A stretch of DNA of 64,000 nucleotides from C-114 sp963745405 (GCA_963745405.1 CAVUWY010000002.1:434001-498000); one strand, 5' to 3'. Numbered from the stretch's first letter, positions 15,525 through 25,439 are shown. Numbers and translations are program-made. Notes: generated by a model from the letters alone, not told the origin.

Positions 15525-17159
15525 ATGGCGACGACCGACCAGCGGGCCGGGTTCAGGCTCCCCTGGACCACCGATCAACGGCCCCCAGCCGACGAGACCG
15601 ACACGACCGCACCGGTCGACGCCGACGCGGACGTGGATGTCGCGGTCGACGCGGACGGTCATCACGCCGAGGGACATCGCGAAGCCGCCACCGGCGACGG
15701 CGCACCGGATACCGGCGAGGCCGGCGATACGAATCACACCCCGACGGCCGGACCGGACGCCGTCGACCATCAAGCGACGGAGACCGAGACTGTGCCAGCC
15801 GAAACGGCGACCGCACCTACCGCGACGACCACGGGCAAGAAGCCGAGCAAGTACCTCGCCGACCTGACGAAGGCGATGCAGGCCACCGCCGAGTCGGCCC
15901 GGTCGCAGACGCTCGGCCAGGCCCAGGCCGACGCAAAGGCGCACATCGAGGACATCCATTCCCGCTCCGCGACCGACGCGTCGGAACTACGCAAGCGGGC
16001 CGACGACGACGTCGCCGGTATCCGCGAGTGGTCCAAGGCCGAGATCGCCCGGGTCCGCGACGAGACCGAGCGCCGGATCGCCGGCCGCAAGGGCGAGCTC
16101 GAGGGCCAGCTCGAGCGCCACGCCGGCGTCATCGAGCAGGAGATCGAGCGGGTCCAGGGCCAGCTCTCGATGTTCGAAGGCGAGATGGTCCGCTTCTACG
16201 ACCACCTCCTCGCCGAGGAGGACCCGACCAAGTTCGCGTCCCTCTTCGAGAACCTCCCGGAGCCGCCGCTCTTCTCCGTCTCGATTGTCGATCTCGACGC
16301 GATCATGGCGGGCGCCGGCGGTACCGCCGCGGTCGTCGCCGCGCCGGTCGAGGCTGCCGAGCCCGAGACGGCCGACGCGACCATGATCGGCACGGTCGAG
16401 ACCGAGGCCGCTCCCGACGCCATCGCCGACACCGAGCCGCTCATCGGCGCCACGAGCGCCGAGGAGCACAACGGCTACACCGAGCAGTCGGAGGCCGATC
16501 GCGAGACCGCGATGGCAGCCATCCAGGCGGCCTTCGAGGCCGCCGCATCCGCGGAGGCCGATGCCGGTCGAGCCGAGGCCGCCGAGCGAGCCGAGTCCGT
16601 CGGCGGGAGCCTTGCCGACGGCGAGGCCGAGCCCGCCGAGTCGCAGTCCGCCGCCGAGGGCGATGCCGCCCCGGCCGAGGCCGAGGCCGCCCATGCCGAG
16701 GCCGATCCTCAGGTCGAGGCGACGGGCCTCACCGATCTCGACGCCGCCGAGGCGGAGGCCGCAGCCGCGGCGTCGGCCTCGAGCGAAGAGATCCCGACCC
16801 TCGACGACGACGCCCTCGCGGCTCGTCTCGACGGTCTCGTCCCGGAGCACCGAGCCGCCTCCGAACCGGCGGCGGCCTCGAACTCCAACGAGATGAAGAC
16901 GACCCAGGTCGTCGTGGTCGGCCTCGTCAGCGTCGCCAGCATCGCCAGCTTCAAGCGCCACCTCGGCCGCATCAGCGGCGTCCGGTCGGTCGGCGTCTCG
17001 TCGGGCCCCGACGGGGAGTTCGTCTTCAGCGCCACCCACGGCCAGGCGGTCGCCCTTCGCGACGCGATCCCGACCCTGCCCGGCTTCCAGGCCCGGGTCA
17101 CCAACACGGGCGACGGCATCATCAACGTCACCGCACACGATCCCGAATCGGAGGGCTGA
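15525..17159 (+). CDS. Coiled-coil protein with acidic low-complexity linkers (544 aa)
   Basis: I do not recognise the family. Residues 1-110 are acidic and disordered. Residues 115-225 form a charged helical stretch (KYLADLTKAMQATAESARSQ onward, rich in Glu/Arg/Gln) that reads as a coiled coil. Residues 260-445 are Ala/Glu-rich linker. The last ~85 residues form a compact alternating strand/helix domain beginning KTTQVVVVGLVSVASIASFK, of ACT/ferredoxin-like pattern. No signal peptide or membrane helix is seen. The ATG follows GGAGGGG at 10 nt spacing. The TadZ-like ATPase starts 6 nt downstream, so the pair probably works together, perhaps in polar placement or secretion/pilus assembly. Confidence 0.7.
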   Translation: MATTDQRAGFRLPWTTDQRPPADETDTTAPVDADADVDVAVDADGHHAEGHREAATGDGAPDTGEAGDTNHTPTAGPDAVDHQATETETVPAETATAPTATTTGKKPSKYLADLTKAMQATAESARSQTLGQAQADAKAHIEDIHSRSATDASELRKRADDDVAGIREWSKAEIARVRDETERRIAGRKGELEGQLERHAGVIEQEIERVQGQLSMFEGEMVRFYDHLLAEEDPTKFASLFENLPEPPLFSVSIVDLDAIMAGAGGTAAVVAAPVEAAEPETADATMIGTVETEAAPDAIADTEPLIGATSAEEHNGYTEQSEADRETAMAAIQAAFEAAASAEADAGRAEAAERAESVGGSLADGEAEPAESQSAAEGDAAPAEAEAAHAEADPQVEATGLTDLDAAEAEAAAAASASSEEIPTLDDDALAARLDGLVPEHRAASEPAAASNSNEMKTTQVVVVGLVSVASIASFKRHLGRISGVRSVGVSSGPDGEFVFSATHGQAVALRDAIPTLPGFQARVTNTGDGIINVTAHDPESEG

Positions 17160-17165
17160 TCGACC

Positions 17166-18405
17166 GTGGCCCGTCAGGCCGTCGCGGTCGCCCTCCCCAG
17201 CGGGGAGCGCGCGCCGGTCAGCCAGCAACTCACCGAGGCCGGCTTCGAGGCGATCGGCATCGACGGCCCGGACCAGCTCGAGGCTCTGCTCGCCAGCCGC
17301 CGCGACATCGCCGTCGCCATCCTCGACGGCGAGAGCGACTTCGACACCTCACTCGAGTACTACGCCTCGCTCCACGACGCGGGGCGGGCCATCCCGGCCC
17401 TCATGGTCGTCTCGCCGCGCGCTCTCGACCGGCTGACCGCCAACGTCACCAAGACCTCGATCAACGACGAGTACTTCACCCGTCCCTACTCGGTGGAGTC
17501 GCTCCGCTGGCGGATCGAGGCGATGCTCATCCGCTCACAGACGGTCGACGACGGCAGCGGCCCGATCATCCAGGGCGGCCCGGTCGACGCCTCGGTCTGG
17601 GGCCGGCGGGCCCAGGTCATCGTCGTGTTCAACCCCAAGGGCGGCGTCGGCAAGACGACGATGGCGACCAACCTCGCGGCCTCGCTCCAGGTCAACCACG
17701 GCCAGCAGGTCCTCCTCGTCGACGCCGACACGGTGACCGGCCACGTGGCCGTCGTCGCTCGGCATCGAGGGTGTCCGGACGGTCGTCGACAGCTGGCGCG
17801 ACCAGGCCGACGGCGGCCCCGCCGAGGAGCTCATCGACCTCGCCGCGGCCCATCCGAGCGGGATGCGCGTCGTGTCGATGACGAGCACGCCGCTCCACAC
17901 CCAGATCCTCGAGCCGGACCGCGTCGCCGACGCCATCACCGCGGCCCGCCGCGGCTTCGACTTCGTCGTCGTCGACATGCACCCGAGCTACTCGGCCCTC
18001 AACCAGGCCATCTTCGATCGCGCCGACAAGATCCTCGTCCCGGTCACCCCGGACGTGCCGGCCCTGCGGGCCGCCGTCCAGCTCCGCGACGTCGCGGTCG
18101 ACCTCGGCATCCGCGATCGCCTGGCGATGGTCGTCAATCGCGCCAACAGCGGTGTCTCCGTCGCCGACATGGAGCGGACGGTCGGCATGCCGGCCCTCGC
18201 CCTCATCCGGTCGGGCGGCCTCCTCTTCGTCCGGGCCGCCAACGAGGGCCGGACGGTCGTCGAGCGCTACCCGAAGGAGAAGGTCAGCGAGGACTTCGAC
18301 GCCCTCGCCGTCCAGCTCGTCGGCCCGCCGGTCCAGGTCGGGACTCCGTCGAGGGCGCCACTGCGCGGCCTGTTCGGCCGGTCGAAGGAACCCGCCCGGG
18401 TCTGA
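17166..18405 (+). CDS. CpaE/TadZ-like ParA-family ATPase (frame interrupted)
   Basis: The N-terminal ~125 residues form a receiver-like domain (VAILDGESDFDTSLEYYASL), and a ParA/MinD-type ATPase with deviant Walker A NPKGGVGKTT near residue 160 follows. This order is that of CpaE/TadZ proteins, which position pilus or secretion machines. One extra base near 17756 moves the frame. The continuation, SLGIEGVRTVVDSWRDQ to LFGRSKEPARV, holds the Walker B-like FDFVVVDMHPSYS. The restored product is about 412 residues. It starts with GTG 6 nt after the coiled-coil gene. No tad/flp genes are visible here, so a partition-type role remains an alternative. Confidence 0.75.
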
Positions 18406-18453
18406 TCCCGGGACTCGATCGGGCCGCGTCCGCGGTCCGGTCCGCGCCGCGCG

Positions 18454-19113
18454 TCAGCGCGAGTGGTCGGAGTAGCTAACCCCACCGAGCGGCAGCCCGG
18501 GCAACGGCGCGGGCACGGTCTTCGTCCGCTTGTCGATCTGCTTGATGCCCCGCAGGTAGAAGCGGTTGACGAGGACGACCTCGACCTCCGGCTCGCCGAT
18601 CCGCTGCTCACCGAGGAAGGCCTGGGCATCGGTCACCGGGACGAACATCTCCGTCGCCCGGTCGAGGAGCCGGTCCGGCTCCGATCCCGGATACAGGTAG
18701 ACCGTCCCGAAGATCCGGAACGGCGGCGCCTCGAGGGCCACGTCGTAGGGGACCTTGTGGATCTTGTGGGCAGCCTTCTCGGCTTCGGACAGGGGCGGCA
18801 GCGTCGCCTCGCCGGCGAGGACGACGATGAGGTCGTAGGGGTCGACGCTCTTGAGCCCGGGCACCGGCGAGAAGGCGGCCGAGCCGTCGATCGGCGCCCA
18901 GGCGACGTCGCCGATGGCGATCGCCTCGCGCCGGTTGAGCGCGTCGGACAGCCGGCCGTCGATGTGCATGACCCCGACCAGCCGCCACTCCTCGGTGAGG
19001 CCGTCGAATGCCACCCCGCCGCTGGCCCGGGCGGCGGCAGCCGCGACGACCGCCGGGTCGACGACCGCCGCCGGCTCGGGGGTCTTGGTCTTGCGACCGA
19101 AGCCGAAGGGCAC
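18454..19113 (-). CDS. Hypothetical protein (219 aa)
   Basis: This is an unrecognised, apparently soluble protein. A basic N-terminus (PFGFGRKTKTPEP) is followed by a globular body with strands such as WRLVGVMHIDGRLSD and DPYDLIVVLAGEATLPP, and it ends in Asp-His-Ser-Arg. There is no transmembrane segment. The GTG at 19113 lies 2 nt after the acs stop codon, so it is surely co-transcribed and probably coupled. It could be an accessory of acetate metabolism, but nothing in the sequence proves that. It converges with the ATPase gene across 48 bp. Confidence 0.6.
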   Translation of the reverse strand: MPFGFGRKTKTPEPAAVVDPAVVAAAAARASGGVAFDGLTEEWRLVGVMHIDGRLSDALNRREAIAIGDVAWAPIDGSAAFSPVPGLKSVDPYDLIVVLAGEATLPPLSEAEKAAHKIHKVPYDVALEAPPFRIFGTVYLYPGSEPDRLLDRATEMFVPVTDAQAFLGEQRIGEPEVEVVLVNRFYLRGIKQIDKRTKTVPAPLPGLPLGGVSYSDHSR

Positions 19114-19115
19114 GC

Positions 19116-21084
19116 TCAGTCCTCCGCGCTGCCGGAATGCTCGCGGATCGAATCGACCACCGTCGCGTCGGCGAGCGTCGTCGTGTCCCCGAGCGGCCGT
19201 CCCTCGGCGATGTCGCGGAGGAGCCGGCGCATGATCTTGCCTGATCGCGTCTTCGGCAGGTCCGGGGTGAAGAGGAGGAACTTCGGCCGGGCGATCGGCC
19301 CGATGACGTGGGTGACGTGCTCGCGGAGCTGCGCCGCCGAGGGCGTCCGACGGCTCATTGCCGGCCCGCAGGATCACGTAGGCGAAGATCGCCTGGCCGG
19401 TCACGTCGTCCTTCTTGCCGACGACGGCCGCCTCCGCCACCGAGCGATGGTCGACCAGGGCCGACTCGACTTCGGTCGTGCTGATGCGATGACCGGCGAC
19501 GTTCATCACGTCGTCGACCCGGCCAAGGAGCCAGTAGTAGCCCTCGCTGTCGCGCTTGGCACCGTCGCCGGCGAAGTACATCCCCGGGAAGCGGCTCCAG
19601 TACGTCTCTCGATAGCGGTCCGGGTCGCCGTAGATGCCGCGCAGCATGGCCGGCCAGGGCCGCTTGAGGACGAGGTAACCGCCACCGCCGAGCGGCACGG
19701 ACGCCCCGTCGGCGTCGACGACGTCGGCGGCGATGCCGGGGAACGGGAACGTGGCGCTGCCCGGTTTCGTGGTCGTCACCCCCGGCAGCGGGGTGATGAG
19801 GATCTGGCCGGTCTCAGTCTGCCACCAGGTGTCGACGACCGGGGTCCGCCCGCCACCGATGTGCTCGCGGTACCAGAGCCAGGCCTCCGGATTGATCGGC
19901 TCGCCGACCGAGCCGAGGACGCGGAGCGACGACAGGTCGTGCCTGGCCGGGAAGGCGTCGCCCTGCTTCATGAAGGCCCGGATCGCCGTCGGCGCGCAGT
20001 ACAGCACGGTCACACCGTAGTCCTCGACGATCTGCCACCAGCGATCCCAGTCGGGCGTGTCGGGCGAGCCCTCGTACATCACGCCGGTCGTCCCGTTGGC
20101 GAGCGGGCCGTAGACGATGTAGCTGTGGCCGGTGACCCAGCCGACGTCGGCCGCGCACCAGTACACGTCGTCGGGCTTGATGTCGAAGATCATCTCGTGG
20201 CTGTAGCTCGTCCCCAGCAGGTAGCCGGCCGTCGTATGGACGATGCCCTTGGGCTTGGCCGTCGTCCCCGATGTGTAGAGCAGGTAGAGCATGTGCTCCG
20301 AGTCGAGGGCGACCGGGGGACAGACGGGACGTTGGCGGTCGACGAGGTCGTGCCACCAGACATCGCGGCCCGGCTCCATCGCCGCATCGCCACCGAGCCG
20401 GCGGACGACGAGGACGTGCTCGACGGTGGGCGTCGTCGCGATCGCCTCGTCGACGTTCGGTTTGAGCGGCAGCTGCTTGCCCCGCCGCCAGCCGCCGTCG
20501 GCGGTCACGACGAGCTTGGCCCCGCAGTCGTTGATGCGGCCGGCCAGGGCCTCCGCCGAGAAGCCCCCGAAGACGACTGTGTGGGGCGCCCCGATCCGGG
20601 CACAGGCCAGCATCGCGATCGGCAGCTCGGGGATCATCGGCATGTAGATGGCGACCCGGTCGCCGGTGCCGACGCCGAGCTCGATGAGGGCGTTGGCGGC
20701 CTTCTGGACCTCGCGGTGGAGATCCGCATACGTGATCGTCCGGGTATCGCCGGGCTCACCGATCCAGTGGTAGGCGACCTTGTCGCCGAGGCCCCGCTCG
20801 ACATGCCGGTCGACGCAGTTGTAGGCGACGTTGAGCGTCCCGCCGGTGAACCACTTGGCGAACGGCAGGTCCCACTCGAGGGTCGTCTCGAAGGGGGTCG
20901 TCCAATCGAGGCGCTCGCGGGCGAGGCGAGCCCAGAACGCCTCGAAGTCACGCTCGGCCTCGGCGTACAGGTCGGCCCGAGCGTTGGCCTGGGCCGCGAA
21001 GTCGGGCGAGGGCGGGAAGCTCGCACTCCGGCTCTCCGCATAGAGGGCCTCGATCTCGGGCTGCAGCGAGGGCTCGACGCTCAC
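19116..21084 (-). CDS. acs: Acetyl-CoA synthetase (frame interrupted near the 3' end)
   Basis: AMP-forming acetate:CoA ligase. The N-terminal ~575 codons include YTSGTTAKPKGIVHT (ATP-binding), WWQTETG and GRVDDVMNVAGHRI. The last ~80 codons, with PKTRSGKIMRRLLRDI carrying the lysine that is acetylated in characterised homologues, are in another frame. The one-base break is near 19355. Restored length is about 655 residues, normal for the family. The GTG at 21084 is preceded by AGGAGGT at 8 nt and a TAGAAT box. It makes acetyl-CoA, which can feed the acc/fab genes further along. Confidence 0.9.
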
Positions 21085-21092
21085 GGGGTGCG

Positions 21093-21120
21093 ACCTCCTG
21101 GTGCGACGAACGGCATTCTA
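21093..21120 (-). promoter_or_regulatory. acs promoter -10 box and strong ribosome binding site
   Basis: The -10 box TAGAAT (21115-21120) is followed by a leader of about 24 nt that contains AGGAGGT (21093-21099), 8 nt before the GTG start. Unlike the leaderless genes, acs uses a classical ribosome binding site, which fixes its start codon. Confidence 0.55.
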
Positions 21121-21189
21121 CCGGTCGGCTGGCCAGTCGGCTCCCAGGCGGAGTGTTTCAGGCGGCCGAGACGCCCGTGTGGGGCCGGA

Positions 21190-21960
21190 TCAGGCGGCCG
21201 AGGCCCCCAGGCGGACCGAGATGGCGACCGCCGCCTCGCGGGTCTGGGCGGCGAGCTCGGGGATCCGGCGCGGGGTGAGGCGGAATGCCGGGCCCCAGAT
21301 GTCGACCGCGGCGATGACCGCCCCGCGCGCGTCGTGGACCGGCGCCGACACGGCGTTGAGGCCGATCTCGTATTCCCCCAGTGCGGTGGCATAGCCGCGG
21401 CGGCGGATCCGGGCCAGCTCCTCGAGGAGCGGCTCGAGCTCGGTGATGGTCCGCTCGGTGTGGGCCACGAGGCCGCGCCGAACGATGCGGAGGACCTCTC
21501 GCTCGGCCAGCGCCGACAGGAGGACCTTGCCGCTCGCGACGCAGTGCAGCGGGCTCGCCCGGCCCGTCCAGTCCCCCACCGCCACGAGGTTGGGGCCGTC
21601 GGCCTGGGCGACGGTCAGGCAGGTGTCGCCGTCGAGGATGCCGAGGCTCACCGTCTCGCGCGTCAGTCGGGCCAGCCGTTCAAGCTCGGTCATCGCGATG
21701 CTGCGGAGGTCGAGGGTCCGCTCGGCCCGCTCGGCGAGGCGGATGAGGACGAGGCCGAGGCGGTACTTCCCGGTCTCGTCGTCCTGCTCGACGAGGCCGC
21801 GTCGCTCGAGCGTCGCGAGGAGCCGCGACGCCGTCGACTTGTGGAGGCCGAGACGGCGGGCCAGCTCGGTGACTCCGGCTTCGCCCTGGCTGTCGCCGAG
21901 CGCGAGGAGGAGGGCGGCCGCCCGATCGACCGAGCGGACAGCGTTCCCGTCCACGGTCAT
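21190..21960 (-). CDS. IclR family transcriptional regulator
   Basis: This 256-residue regulator has an N-terminal winged helix (VRSVDRAAALLLALGDSQGE, then GLHKSTASRLLATLERRGLV) and a C-terminal IclR effector-binding domain (VASGKVLLSALAEREV, GYATALGEYEIGLNAVSAPV). IclR proteins bind small metabolites and control neighbouring catabolic operons. The ATG at 21960 lies 16 nt after the aminotransferase stop, so it is in that gene's operon and may regulate it. A 13 bp word (TCAGGCGGCCGAG) spanning its stop codon is repeated 35 bp further on, at 21155-21167. Confidence 0.9.
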   Translation of the reverse strand: MTVDGNAVRSVDRAAALLLALGDSQGEAGVTELARRLGLHKSTASRLLATLERRGLVEQDDETGKYRLGLVLIRLAERAERTLDLRSIAMTELERLARLTRETVSLGILDGDTCLTVAQADGPNLVAVGDWTGRASPLHCVASGKVLLSALAEREVLRIVRRGLVAHTERTITELEPLLEELARIRRRGYATALGEYEIGLNAVSAPVHDARGAVIAAVDIWGPAFRLTPRRIPELAAQTREAAVAISVRLGASAA

Positions 21961-21976
21961 CCGCGGCTCGGGCGAC

Positions 21977-23365
21977 TCAGCCGTGGTGCTGCTCGGCCGT
22001 GGCCAGCGCCCCGGCCCGGGTGCGCGCCTCGAGGACCGAATCGAGGGCGTCGGCGAAGATCGACGGGATCCGGTCGACGACATCCTCGTCGGCGTGGGCA
22101 GCGCAGAAGAACCACGGCTCGCGCGAGTCGGGCTCCGGCATCGCGCCCCGCGGGTGCATCGCCGTCGCGACCGCGTCGTACAGCTCGTGGTCCGAGTCCG
22201 CCCAGTCGCGGTACTCGGTCGGCGCCCGCTCGGCGAAGAAGATGCCGAACATCGAGGGATGGCCGGTGAACGTGTGGGCCAGGCCGCGCCGGTCGAGGAC
22301 GTCCTTGAGGCCGGCCTGGACCTGGCGGCCGGTCGAGTGGACCCGCTCGAGGGCGTCGGTCTCCTTGATGATCGTCAGGGTCTTGACGGCTGCCGCGGCA
22401 GCCACCCGGTTGCCGGCGTACGTGCCGCCGTGGCTGACGTGGTCGGGCAGCACGCTCATGACCTCGTCACTGCCGCCGAACGCAGCGACCGGATAACCGT
22501 TGCCCATCGCCTTGGCGAAGGTCGCCAGGTCGGGAGTGACGCCGAAGAACTCGGCGGCGCCGCCGCGGGCGAAGCGGAAGCCGGTCTTGACCTCGTCGTA
22601 GATGAGGACGGTCCCGAATTCGCGGGTCAGGGCGCGGATCGCCTCGTGGAAGCCGGGCTGGGGCATGATCGCCTGGGCGTTGCCGAGGACCGGCTCGATG
22701 ATGACGCCGGCGATGTCGTCGCCGTCGCGCTCGAAGATCCGGCGGAGGACGTCGAGGGCGTTGTAGCGAGCCGGGATGATGGTCCGGGCGACCGCCTCGG
22801 GGATGCCGCGACCCCAGGCGAGGCCGACCGGGTTCTCGCTGTCGCCGAGCTCCTGTTGCGGGTTGTCCGGGGTGACGCTGATGAGGGCGTAGTCGTGGAC
22901 GCCGTGGTACTGGCCCTCGAACTTCACGATCTTGTTGCGGCCGGTGTAGGCCCGGGCGATGCGCATCGCATGCATCGTCGCCTCGGTCCCGGACACGGTC
23001 AGGCGCGCCTTCTTGACCCAGCCGGTGAGCTCGCAGAGGAGCTCGACGGCCTGGACCTCGTCCTCGCTGGTCAGGCTGAAGCTCACCCCGAGGCGCATCC
23101 GCTCGTTGACATGGTCGTCGACCCGCTCGTCGCCGTGGCCGAGGATCACCGGACCGTAGCCCATCCGGAGATCGATGTACTCGTTGCCATCGATATCCCA
23201 GACGCGGCCACCCTTGCCCCGGTCGACGTAGACCGTGTCCTCGCCCCAGGCCCGGAAGTTCGAGTCGGTGCCGCCGGGCAGATGCCGCTTGGCGCGGGCA
23301 TACATCGCGTGCTGGCGGGCCCGGTCAAGGGCCGTGGTCGGGCGGGCGGCGGATCCGGTGGCCAT
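21977..23365 (-). CDS. Class III aminotransferase (glutamate-1-semialdehyde aminomutase-like)
   Basis: A fold-type I PLP enzyme of 462 residues. It shows HLPGGTDSNFRAWG near the start, the SGTEATMHAMRIARAYTGR motif, IYDEVKTGFRFARGG, and the lysine in FAKAMGNGYPVAAFGG. It resembles GSA aminomutase (HemL) and its catabolic relatives. The IclR gene directly downstream and the lack of other heme genes favour a catabolic amino acid or amine aminotransferase. Two adjacent ATGs occur. The second (23365) has better spacing (5 nt) to AGGAG. The upstream 280 bp hold strong inverted repeats. Confidence 0.85.
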   Translation of the reverse strand: MATGSAARPTTALDRARQHAMYARAKRHLPGGTDSNFRAWGEDTVYVDRGKGGRVWDIDGNEYIDLRMGYGPVILGHGDERVDDHVNERMRLGVSFSLTSEDEVQAVELLCELTGWVKKARLTVSGTEATMHAMRIARAYTGRNKIVKFEGQYHGVHDYALISVTPDNPQQELGDSENPVGLAWGRGIPEAVARTIIPARYNALDVLRRIFERDGDDIAGVIIEPVLGNAQAIMPQPGFHEAIRALTREFGTVLIYDEVKTGFRFARGGAAEFFGVTPDLATFAKAMGNGYPVAAFGGSDEVMSVLPDHVSHGGTYAGNRVAAAAAVKTLTIIKETDALERVHSTGRQVQAGLKDVLDRRGLAHTFTGHPSMFGIFFAERAPTEYRDWADSDHELYDAVATAMHPRGAMPEPDSREPWFFCAAHADEDVVDRIPSIFADALDSVLEARTRAGALATAEQHHG

Positions 23366-23418
23366 CATCGCTCCTGGATTACGGGTTCTGCGGGTGCCGG
23401 CGGGAGGCGGCTGGCAGG

Positions 23419-23517
23419 CAGGGGCCGGCAGGGTGGGCCGTTCCCCCCGGGCGACCGCGCCGCGGACGGCTCACCCCGCCGCCGGCCCCTGCGCGACCGA
23501 TCGTCCGCCGGTCGCGC
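23419..23517 (-). other. Adjacent long hairpins between the DUF885 and aminotransferase genes
   Basis: CAGGGGCCGGC (23419-23429) pairs with GCCGGCCCCTG (23481-23491), 11 bp perfect. Just inside it, GGGTGgGCCGT pairs with ACGGCtCACCC with one mismatch. The adjoining GCGCGACCG (23491-23499) pairs with CGGTCGCGC (23509-23517), 9 bp perfect. The 284 bp gap holds no gene. The structure is either the terminator of the upstream DUF885 gene or part of the aminotransferase leader. A weak promoter (TTGACG at 23563-23568, 18 nt, CAAGAT at 23539-23544, minus strand) would place it in that leader. Confidence 0.45.
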
Positions 23518-23652
23518 GTGGCGGGACTCGTGGCCGCCATCTTGGCACAGGGCAGGTACCAGCGTCAACGCGATATTCGTACGAGACAACGCTCCCGCAC
23601 ACGGATTCCGTCGTCAGCATCCCGCGTGGCGCGGATATGCGTGCCAACGACG

Positions 23653-25338
23653 TCAGGCCGGCACGGCCACCCAATCGGGCAGGTGACGGCTCAGGGTGGC
23701 CAGCGGGAGGGCCCCGTGGCCGAGTACCTGGTCGTGGAACGCGGCCAGGTCGAAGCGGTCCCCGTCGCGCGCCTCGAGGTCGTGCCGGAGCCCCTCGATG
23801 ACCCGCTGCCCGAGCTTGTAGGTCAGGGCCTGGCCGGGCCAGCAGATGTAGCGATCGGTCTCGATCGTCGCGTCGGTCTCCGAGAGTCCGGCGCCGCGGA
23901 GGTAGTCGATCGACTGCTGGCGTGTCCAGCGCTTGGCATGGATCCCGGTGTCGACGACGAGCCGGGCCGCCCGCCAGGCCTGGGCGTCGAGCATGCCGAA
24001 CCGCTCGCCCTCGGTCCGGTAGAGACCCATCTCGTCGGCGAGCCGCTCGCTGTACAGCCCCCAGCCCTCGACGTAGGCGCTGCCCACCATCCGGGAGCCG
24101 AGACGGCGGAACGTGTTGAGGCTCGGCGTCTCCATCTCGAGGGCGATCTGGAAGTGGTGTCCGGGAACCGCCTCGTGGTAGGTCGTGCTGGCGAGCTTCG
24201 TGTAGTTGCGGCTCGGCAGGTCGTAGCCGTTGGCATAGTAGATACCCGGTCGCGAGCCGTCGGTCGTGGGCGGGTAGTAGTAGGCGAACGGCGAGTCCGC
24301 CTCCTTGAAGTCCTCGACCGGCCGGACCTCGCAGGCCGTCCGCGGCAGGCGGCCGAAGTAGCGCGGGGCGATCGCCATCGCCCGGTCGATGTCCTCCCGG
24401 GCGCGCTCGAGCAGCTCGGCCTTGCTCGTCGGCGTGTTGGACGGCTCCGCCTCGCTGTGGGAGCGATAGGCCGCCGTGTCGTCGCCGAAGCCGGCCGCCC
24501 GCGCGATCGCCCGGCGCTCCGCCTCGATCGACTCCATCTCGTCGAGCCCGATCCGGTGGACGTCCTCGGGCTCGATCTCGATCGTCGTCCAGCTGCGGGC
24601 CTGGAAGCGGTAGAGCCGGTCGCCATCGGGAGCGGACCACAGTCCGGGGTCGGTCCGGGTGCCGGCCAGGTAGTCGCCGCGGAGGGCCTCGAGGAAGGCC
24701 ACGTCGGCCGGTCGGACGACATCGCGGACGAGGTCGCGGACCGTGTCGCGGTCGACCTCCGTCGCGACCTGGGCCATCATCGGGATGGGCGATTCGTCGA
24801 CCGGCGTACCGATGAGGCGCTCGAGCTGGGCGATCGTCCGCTCGGCCACGATGCGCGGGGCGGTCAGGCCGTTGGCGAGGCCCTCGCGGAGGAGCTCGGC
24901 GTTGGCTGCCATGTAGGCGGGATAGGCCCGGATCCGCGCCTCGTACTTCTCGAAGCGCTCGGGCGTGTCGGCCTTCTGCATCTGGGTCAGGACGGGCAGC
25001 AGGGTCTGTGGCCCGCCGATCTGGTCGACCACCCGGAGGCAGTCGATGAACCGCTCCTGCTCCTCGATGCCGAGCGAGCAGGCCACCCCGATCATCGAGA
25101 GGGTGATCCGATCCTCCACCGACAGCCCGGGGTCGTCGAGGGCCTCGGCTTCACGGCGGGCGGCGATCATCACCGCGAGCGCCCTGGCCCGGCCGGCCGC
25201 GCTCGGGTCCTCGAGCCGGTCCGCGTAGCGCTCGTCGCCGTACATCGTCGCCGTCGACGGCTGGAGCTCGAGGATGGACTCCCAGAAGCGATCGGCGAAG
25301 GCGTCGACGGCGGACGTGGCGGCGGGCTGGTCGGACAT
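23653..25338 (-). CDS. DUF885 family protein (putative metallopeptidase)
   Basis: This 561-residue helical protein carries the zinc-binding signature TTYHEAVPGHHFQIALEM near residue 390 (HExxxxHH type) and the downstream YVEGWGLYSERLADEMG motif typical of DUF885. These proteins are related to M32/M2-like peptidases and are often annotated as uncharacterised dipeptidyl hydrolases. No signal peptide is present. The ATG at 25338 follows GGAGAT by 3 nt. A frame extension of 27 codons upstream lacks support. Catalytic activity is inferred only from the motif. Confidence 0.85.
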   Translation of the reverse strand: MSDQPAATSAVDAFADRFWESILELQPSTATMYGDERYADRLEDPSAAGRARALAVMIAARREAEALDDPGLSVEDRITLSMIGVACSLGIEEQERFIDCLRVVDQIGGPQTLLPVLTQMQKADTPERFEKYEARIRAYPAYMAANAELLREGLANGLTAPRIVAERTIAQLERLIGTPVDESPIPMMAQVATEVDRDTVRDLVRDVVRPADVAFLEALRGDYLAGTRTDPGLWSAPDGDRLYRFQARSWTTIEIEPEDVHRIGLDEMESIEAERRAIARAAGFGDDTAAYRSHSEAEPSNTPTSKAELLERAREDIDRAMAIAPRYFGRLPRTACEVRPVEDFKEADSPFAYYYPPTTDGSRPGIYYANGYDLPSRNYTKLASTTYHEAVPGHHFQIALEMETPSLNTFRRLGSRMVGSAYVEGWGLYSERLADEMGLYRTEGERFGMLDAQAWRAARLVVDTGIHAKRWTRQQSIDYLRGAGLSETDATIETDRYICWPGQALTYKLGQRVIEGLRHDLEARDGDRFDLAAFHDQVLGHGALPLATLSRHLPDWVAVPA

Positions 25339-25439
25339 CGGATCTCCAGTCGGCGTCGGGTGAGCGTGGGCGTCAGCGGGGCCGGCACCGCGTCGGAGCC
25401 GAGTATCGCCAATAACCACGCGCTCTGCGCGGTCACCGG

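Noticed and set aside
15158..17881. 907-codon plus-strand frame overlapping the coiled-coil gene
   Set aside because: Arginine-saturated sequence in the wrong frame. The 544-residue frame has sensible composition and a ribosome binding site.
18454..21084. Single 876-residue acetyl-CoA synthetase fusion
   Set aside because: After about 19355 the frame loses all Acs motifs, which continue in another frame to a stop at 19116. The downstream part is a separate 219-residue protein with its own GTG.
21155..21201. Attachment-site-like direct repeat (13 bp, TCAGGCGGCCGAG twice)
   Set aside because: It is short, GC-rich and spans the IclR stop codon, with no mobile gene nearby. Chance duplication is more likely.
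18463..22269. 1268-codon plus-strand frame antisense to acs and the IclR gene
   Set aside because: The composition is of a shadow frame (repeated Val-Gly-Asp-Arg words), there is no domain, and real genes on the other strand cover the same DNA.
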